Assembly: GCF_030758955.1 (NCBI RefSeq)
Contig: NZ_CP132360.1
Location: 1,721,313 to 1,785,312 of the forward strand
DNA from: Agrococcus beijingensis
GTDB lineage: Bacteria; Actinomycetota; Actinomycetes; Actinomycetales; Microbacteriaceae
Length of the DNA: 64,000 nt
Reading direction: 5' to 3'
In this document: positions 60,824-64,000 of the stretch, piece after piece
How the letters are laid out: every line of letters starts with the position of its first letter
How positions within the stretch are numbered: position 1 is the first letter of the stretch
The notes under the pieces: generated by a model
Database searches by the model: none
The model's input: the letters and a program-made list of their open reading frames with translations, nothing else
Told to the model about the DNA's origin: nothing
Translations under genes and position numbers: made by a program

Positions 60824-61474
60824 ATGACCGAGGAGCTTGACGCGCAGCGCGCCGCGCAGGAGCCGGGCTATCAGGACAAGCCCGACCTGCGCTCGAGCGA
60901 CCCCGCACTGCTTCGGGCGCTCGCGCACCCGCTGCGCGTCGAGATCCTCGCCGTGATCGACGAGCTGGGCGAGGCGACGGCCACCCAGATCGCCGAGCGT
61001 GTGGGCGAGAGCCCGTCGAACTGCTCCTTCCACCTGCGCACCCTCGCCAAGGCCGGCTTCATCGAGCGGGCCACGGCGCAGGGCACGTCGAAGCCGTGGC
61101 GCTCCGTGCACCGCAGCCGCGACTTGCGACCCGACCCGAACGTGCCCGAGTCGCTGCGCACCTCGGCGACGATCGCCGCCCTCTACGTGCAGCACGAGGC
61201 CAACCGCATGGTCGACTTCCTGACCAAGCACGGCGTCGGCGACGCGCACTGGGTCGAGGCCGTCACCGTCAACGCCTCGCACTTCTGGGCCACCGCCGAC
61301 GAGCTCGCGGAGCTGTCGGCCGAGGTCGCGAAGCTCAGCGAGCGGTTCCACGACCGCAAGGACCCCGCCAAGCGGCCCGTCGGCAGCCGCCGCGCCACCC
61401 TGTTCTCGACCCTCAACCCCGAGCTCGACGGGCCCGCCTGGGGCGAGGAGCCCGAGGCGCGTCCCCAGGGCTGA
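60824..61474 (+). CDS. ArsR-like winged-helix regulator
   Basis: 216 aa. Winged helix SSDPALLRALAHPLRVEILAVIDELGEATATQIAERVGESPSNCSFHLRTLAKAGFIERA is followed by a C-terminal region (SLRTSATIAALYVQHEANRMVDFLTKHGV...WVEAVTVNASHFWATADELAELSAEVAKLSERFHDRK) that may bind a ligand or dimerise. The pair with a 46-aa protein and the CTTTCGAAAG sites suggest an autoregulated unit. The target pathway is not visible. Confidence 0.85.
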   Translation: MTEELDAQRAAQEPGYQDKPDLRSSDPALLRALAHPLRVEILAVIDELGEATATQIAERVGESPSNCSFHLRTLAKAGFIERATAQGTSKPWRSVHRSRDLRPDPNVPESLRTSATIAALYVQHEANRMVDFLTKHGVGDAHWVEAVTVNASHFWATADELAELSAEVAKLSERFHDRKDPAKRPVGSRRATLFSTLNPELDGPAWGEEPEARPQG

Positions 61475-61500
61475 GCCTCTGGGGCTGAGCCGCCGGGGAT

Positions 61501-61680
61501 GGAGCCGCCCCTCGGCCACCGGATCCGCCACTCACATGCCGGAGCCGCCACTCAGCCACCGGATCCGCCACTCACCTGCCGGGGGCGCCACTCACCTGGC
61601 GGAGCCGCCACTCAGGCGCCGGAGCCGCCACTCAGGGACCGGGGGCGCCACTCAGGCACCGCAGGCGCCACTCACGCGCG
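61501..61680. repeat. 20-bp tandem repeat array, locus 3
   Basis: Nine units of exactly 20 bp, for example GGAGCCGCCACTCAGCCACC and GGATCCGCCACTCACATGCC. CCACTCA is almost invariant; the first four bases and bases 15-20 vary. Same family as the arrays at 1 and 54971. It lies between the winged-helix gene and a membrane-anchored protein gene. Confidence 0.92.
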
Positions 61681-61753
61681 GCGAGCGTCCCCCGAGCGGA
61701 TGATTCGGCGCGGGGCGCGACGGGACTCGCCCGCGACGTGGCACGCTCGACGC

Positions 61754-62536
61754 ATGGCGCGCATCCACTGGACTTGGCCGACGGCAGCCGTCTGCCTCGT
61801 CGCGGCGGTCGTCACCGGGGCGCTGCTGCTGCGCACCCCTCCGCCGTCGATCACGGTGACGGATGCGTCGGGTCACGAGCGCACCATCCCCTGGTCCGAC
61901 TACCCCGCCGACCCCTGGATCGAGCCGGCAGACGTGCTCGCCGCCCCGCGGGCGGAGGAGGTCGAGGCGGTCGGGCCGGTGCTGCTCGCCGAGCTGACCC
62001 GCGCGATCGACGCCCAGCTGCCGGGGCTCGAGTGGCGCAGCGGCGCCATCGGCGACACCTACCGGCAGTACGGCAACGGCTACGGCGGCGAGACGCTGCA
62101 TCAGACCTACAACTCCGAGGGCCTCTCGGTCGACCAGGTGCCCGCCGATTGGCCGGCGCTCGTGGCGGCGCTCGACGCTGAGCTGGCCGAGCAGGGCTAC
62201 GGCCCCATCGAGTGGGAGCACGACCGCGAGCCGTGGCCGCACGAGACGACCGCCGAGCGTGACGCCGACGTCGCGGCGACGCACGGCTCGCTCGACCCCG
62301 CCGAGATGTGGTCGTGGTGGGGCACCGCCTTCGACGGCTCGATGTGGGTGAGCGTGAGCCTGCACGACATCGATCGCGGGCCCACCGGCCCGGCCGATCC
62401 CTCCGGCCTGCCGCCGCAGCAGCTCTCGCTCTTCGTCGGCGGCACCGTGATCGCGGCCGCCGACGAGCAGGCCTACCGCGACGGCGTCGCACCCTTCGAG
62501 GGGTTCGAGCGGCCCGACGAGACGCACTCGTCCTAG
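61754..62536 (+). CDS. Membrane-anchored hypothetical protein
   Basis: 260 aa. An N-terminal helix (WPTAAVCLVAAVVTGALLL) anchors an extracellular part. That part is acidic and Trp/Tyr-rich with WSDYPADPWIEPADVLAAPRAEEVE and YRQYGNGYGGETLHQTYNSEGLSVDQVPADWPALVAALDAELAEQGYG. No family recognised; possibly a secreted lipoprotein-like sensor without a lipobox Cys. Confidence 0.7.
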   Translation: MARIHWTWPTAAVCLVAAVVTGALLLRTPPPSITVTDASGHERTIPWSDYPADPWIEPADVLAAPRAEEVEAVGPVLLAELTRAIDAQLPGLEWRSGAIGDTYRQYGNGYGGETLHQTYNSEGLSVDQVPADWPALVAALDAELAEQGYGPIEWEHDREPWPHETTAERDADVAATHGSLDPAEMWSWWGTAFDGSMWVSVSLHDIDRGPTGPADPSGLPPQQLSLFVGGTVIAAADEQAYRDGVAPFEGFERPDETHSS

Positions 62537-62605
62537 TCGGCCCGACACGCGGGCGGATGCGTCGCCTCACGGCACAGGGATAGCAAGACCTGGCAGGCTG
62601 GTCGC

Positions 62606-63085
62606 ATGACGACGCTCAGCGACTTCCAGGCACAGGCACTCTCCGGCGAAGCGGTGGACCTCGGCGCGTACGAGGGCAAGGTCGTGCTGGTGGTGAACAC
62701 GGCCAGCCAGTGCGGGCTGACGCCGCAGTTCGAGGGCCTCGAGCAGCTGTACAAGGAGTTCCAGGACGACGGCCTCGTCGTGCTCGGCTTCCCCTCCGAC
62801 TCGTTCAAGCAGGAGCACGACACCGCCGAGGAGATCGCCGAGGTCTGCCAGCGCAACTACGGCGTGAGCTTCCCGATGATGGCGAAGACCGCGGTCAACG
62901 GCGCCGAGACGCACCCGGTCTTCCAGTGGCTGAAGGACGAGAAGAAGGGCACGCTCGGCGGCGCCATCAAGTGGAACTTCACGAAGTTCCTCATCGGCCG
63001 CGACGGCCAGGTGCTCGAGCGCTTCGCCCCCACGACGGTGCCCGACGAGCTGCGCGACGACATCCAGAAGGCCCTCGCCGGCTGA
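62606..63085 (+). CDS. Glutathione peroxidase-family thiol peroxidase
   Basis: 159 aa, full length. GPx fold: VVLVVNTASQCGLTPQFEGLEQLYKEF with peroxidatic Cys (not selenocysteine), VLGFPSDSFKQEHDTAEEI (NQFxxQE replaced by DSFKQEH) and KWNFTKFLIGRDG. It reduces peroxides, probably with thioredoxin or mycothiol. Convergent with the thiolase gene. Confidence 0.93.
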   Translation: MTTLSDFQAQALSGEAVDLGAYEGKVVLVVNTASQCGLTPQFEGLEQLYKEFQDDGLVVLGFPSDSFKQEHDTAEEIAEVCQRNYGVSFPMMAKTAVNGAETHPVFQWLKDEKKGTLGGAIKWNFTKFLIGRDGQVLERFAPTTVPDELRDDIQKALAG

Positions 63086-63119
63086 CGCGGACGCCCTCTC
63101 GGGCCGAACCGCGTTGCAG

Positions 63120-63172
63120 GTACAGGGCCAGTGGTCGTCATCCTCCACGGATAGCGGCCATTGGCCCTGTAC
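63120..63172. repeat. Long near-perfect hairpin between convergent genes
   Basis: GTACAGGGCCAGTGGTCG (63120-63137) and CGGCCATTGGCCCTGTAC (63155-63172) pair over 18 bp with two mismatches that can be G-U. ATCC/GGAT can pair inside the 17-base loop. It lies between two convergent stop codons and may end both transcripts, but it is unusually long and lacks T-runs, so it could also be a repeated element. Confidence 0.7.
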
Positions 63173-63200
63173 TTGTTCGGGCGAGACTGGGCGGCCGCGG

Positions 63201-64000
63201 TCAGAGCCGCTCGATGACCGTCGCGTTCGCCATCCCCGCGCCCTCGCACATCGTCTGCAGGCCATAGCGCCCGTCGCCCGCCTCGAGCTCGTTCACGAGC
63301 GTCGCCAGCAGTCGCGTGCCCGACGAGCCGAGCGCGTGCCCGAGCGCGATCGCGCCGCCGCGGGGGTTCAGCCGGTCGAGCGGCGCGCCGGTCTCGCGCA
63401 GCCAGGCGAGCGGCACCGACGCGAACGCCTCGTTCACCTCGAACACGTCGATGTCGCCGATGCCGAGCCCGGCCCTCGACAGCACCTTCGCCGTCGCGGG
63501 GATCGGCCCGGTGAGCATCATGATCGGGTCGTCCCCGACGACCGAGAACGCGACGAACCGTGCGCGCGGGCGCAGGCCCAGCGCATCCGCCTTCTCCCTC
63601 GACATGATGAGCGCCGCCGAGGCGCCGTCGGTGAGCGGCGACGCGTTGCCGGGCGTGATCTGCCAGCCGATCTCGGGGAACCGCTCGGCGTAGCGCGGAT
63701 GCGTGAACGACGCGGGCAGCGAGGCAAGACCCTCGCGCGTGGTCGATGCCCGCACCGTCTCATCGACGCGGTGCCCGTGCGCTCCGGCCGAGCCGCCGCC
63801 GCCCACGGCGATCGGCACGATCTCGTCGGCGAAGAGCCCCGCGGCACCTGCGGCGGCGGCGAGCTCGTGCGAGCGGGCGGCGTAGTCGTCGAGCTCGGCG
63901 CGACTGAGATCCCACCTGGCGGCGATCAGCTCGGCCGAGATGCCCTGGTGCACGAGCCCGTCGGGGTAGCGCTCGTGCAGCTTCGGACCCATGATGTCGC
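63201..64000 (-). CDS. Acetyl-CoA acetyltransferase (thiolase), partial
   Basis: The C-terminal 266 residues are in the window; the N-terminus with the first active Cys lies beyond the right edge. Thiolase marks are NEAFASVPLAWLRETG, the catalytic His in NPRGGAIALGHALGSSGTRLLATLVNELE and the second Cys in YGLQTMCEGAGMANATVIERL. It is likely to act in fatty acid or short-chain acyl-CoA breakdown. Confidence 0.9.
   Translation of the reverse strand, partial: DIMGPKLHERYPDGLVHQGISAELIAARWDLSRAELDDYAARSHELAAAAGAAGLFADEIVPIAVGGGGSAGAHGHRVDETVRASTTREGLASLPASFTHPRYAERFPEIGWQITPGNASPLTDGASAALIMSREKADALGLRPRARFVAFSVVGDDPIMMLTGPIPATAKVLSRAGLGIGDIDVFEVNEAFASVPLAWLRETGAPLDRLNPRGGAIALGHALGSSGTRLLATLVNELEAGDGRYGLQTMCEGAGMANATVIERL

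Overview
The window is high-GC actinobacterial chromosome. GTG and TTG starts are common, many genes overlap at ATGA/GTGA junctions, and the core order leuS-comEA-comEC-holA is typical. Codon use and gene content suggest Microbacteriaceae (an Agrococcus-like genus would fit), but I cannot prove the genus. No rRNA, tRNA or CRISPR array was recognised.

Layout. 1-12,510 is mostly housekeeping: holA, comEC, comEA and leuS on the minus strand; an ArsR/AHSA1 module with a readable double-palindrome promoter; divergent pabB/pabC; a DedA protein; and the 3' end of an ABC transporter gene that looks like cydC. That gene breaks off near 12,560 against a relic of an ISL3-type terminal repeat.

12,560-21,110 is a mosaic accessory island with visibly lower GC in several genes. 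It holds a protein with two nuclease-like (PD-(D/E)XK) motifs, a complete 1,478-bp ISL3-family insertion sequence with matching ends and an 8-bp target duplication, two copies of an HpcH/HpaI-type aldolase gene, fragments of an amidohydrolase and of a methylmalonate-semialdehyde dehydrogenase gene, a DUF3800 protein and two unrecognised proteins. Of the two aldolase copies, one is intact but has lost the usual catalytic His; the other keeps the His but is frameshifted.

21,190-26,680 is a tricarboxylate uptake and oxidation locus (tctC-tctB-tctA, tcuA-like flavoprotein, GntR regulator) with the same operator-like motif before tctC and before tcuA. 26,760-33,060 holds an unknown gene coupled to a decayed PIN toxin gene, mmsA, an iron alcohol dehydrogenase, a LysR regulator and a cytochrome P450. 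33,250-38,200 is a long-chain olefin pathway, oleA-oleBC(fusion)-oleD.

38,812-45,510 is a complete Wadjet plasmid-defence operon (jetA, jetB, jetC, jetD), with overlapping start/stop codons throughout and competing hairpins just upstream. 45,550-64,000 returns to metabolic and hypothetical genes: a NYN ribonuclease, a lactate locus (lldD, MHS-type permease, LldR-type regulator with a tandem operator), ctlX, a flotillin, a second ArsR/AHSA1 pair, a tandem SseB protein, a small-ORF/winged-helix pair, a glutathione peroxidase, and a thiolase cut by the window edge.

The least explained structure is a family of 20-bp tandem repeats with one consensus, found in three separate intergenic arrays (1-110, about 54,971-55,206 and 61,501-61,680). 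Several other intergenic direct and inverted repeats are also recorded.
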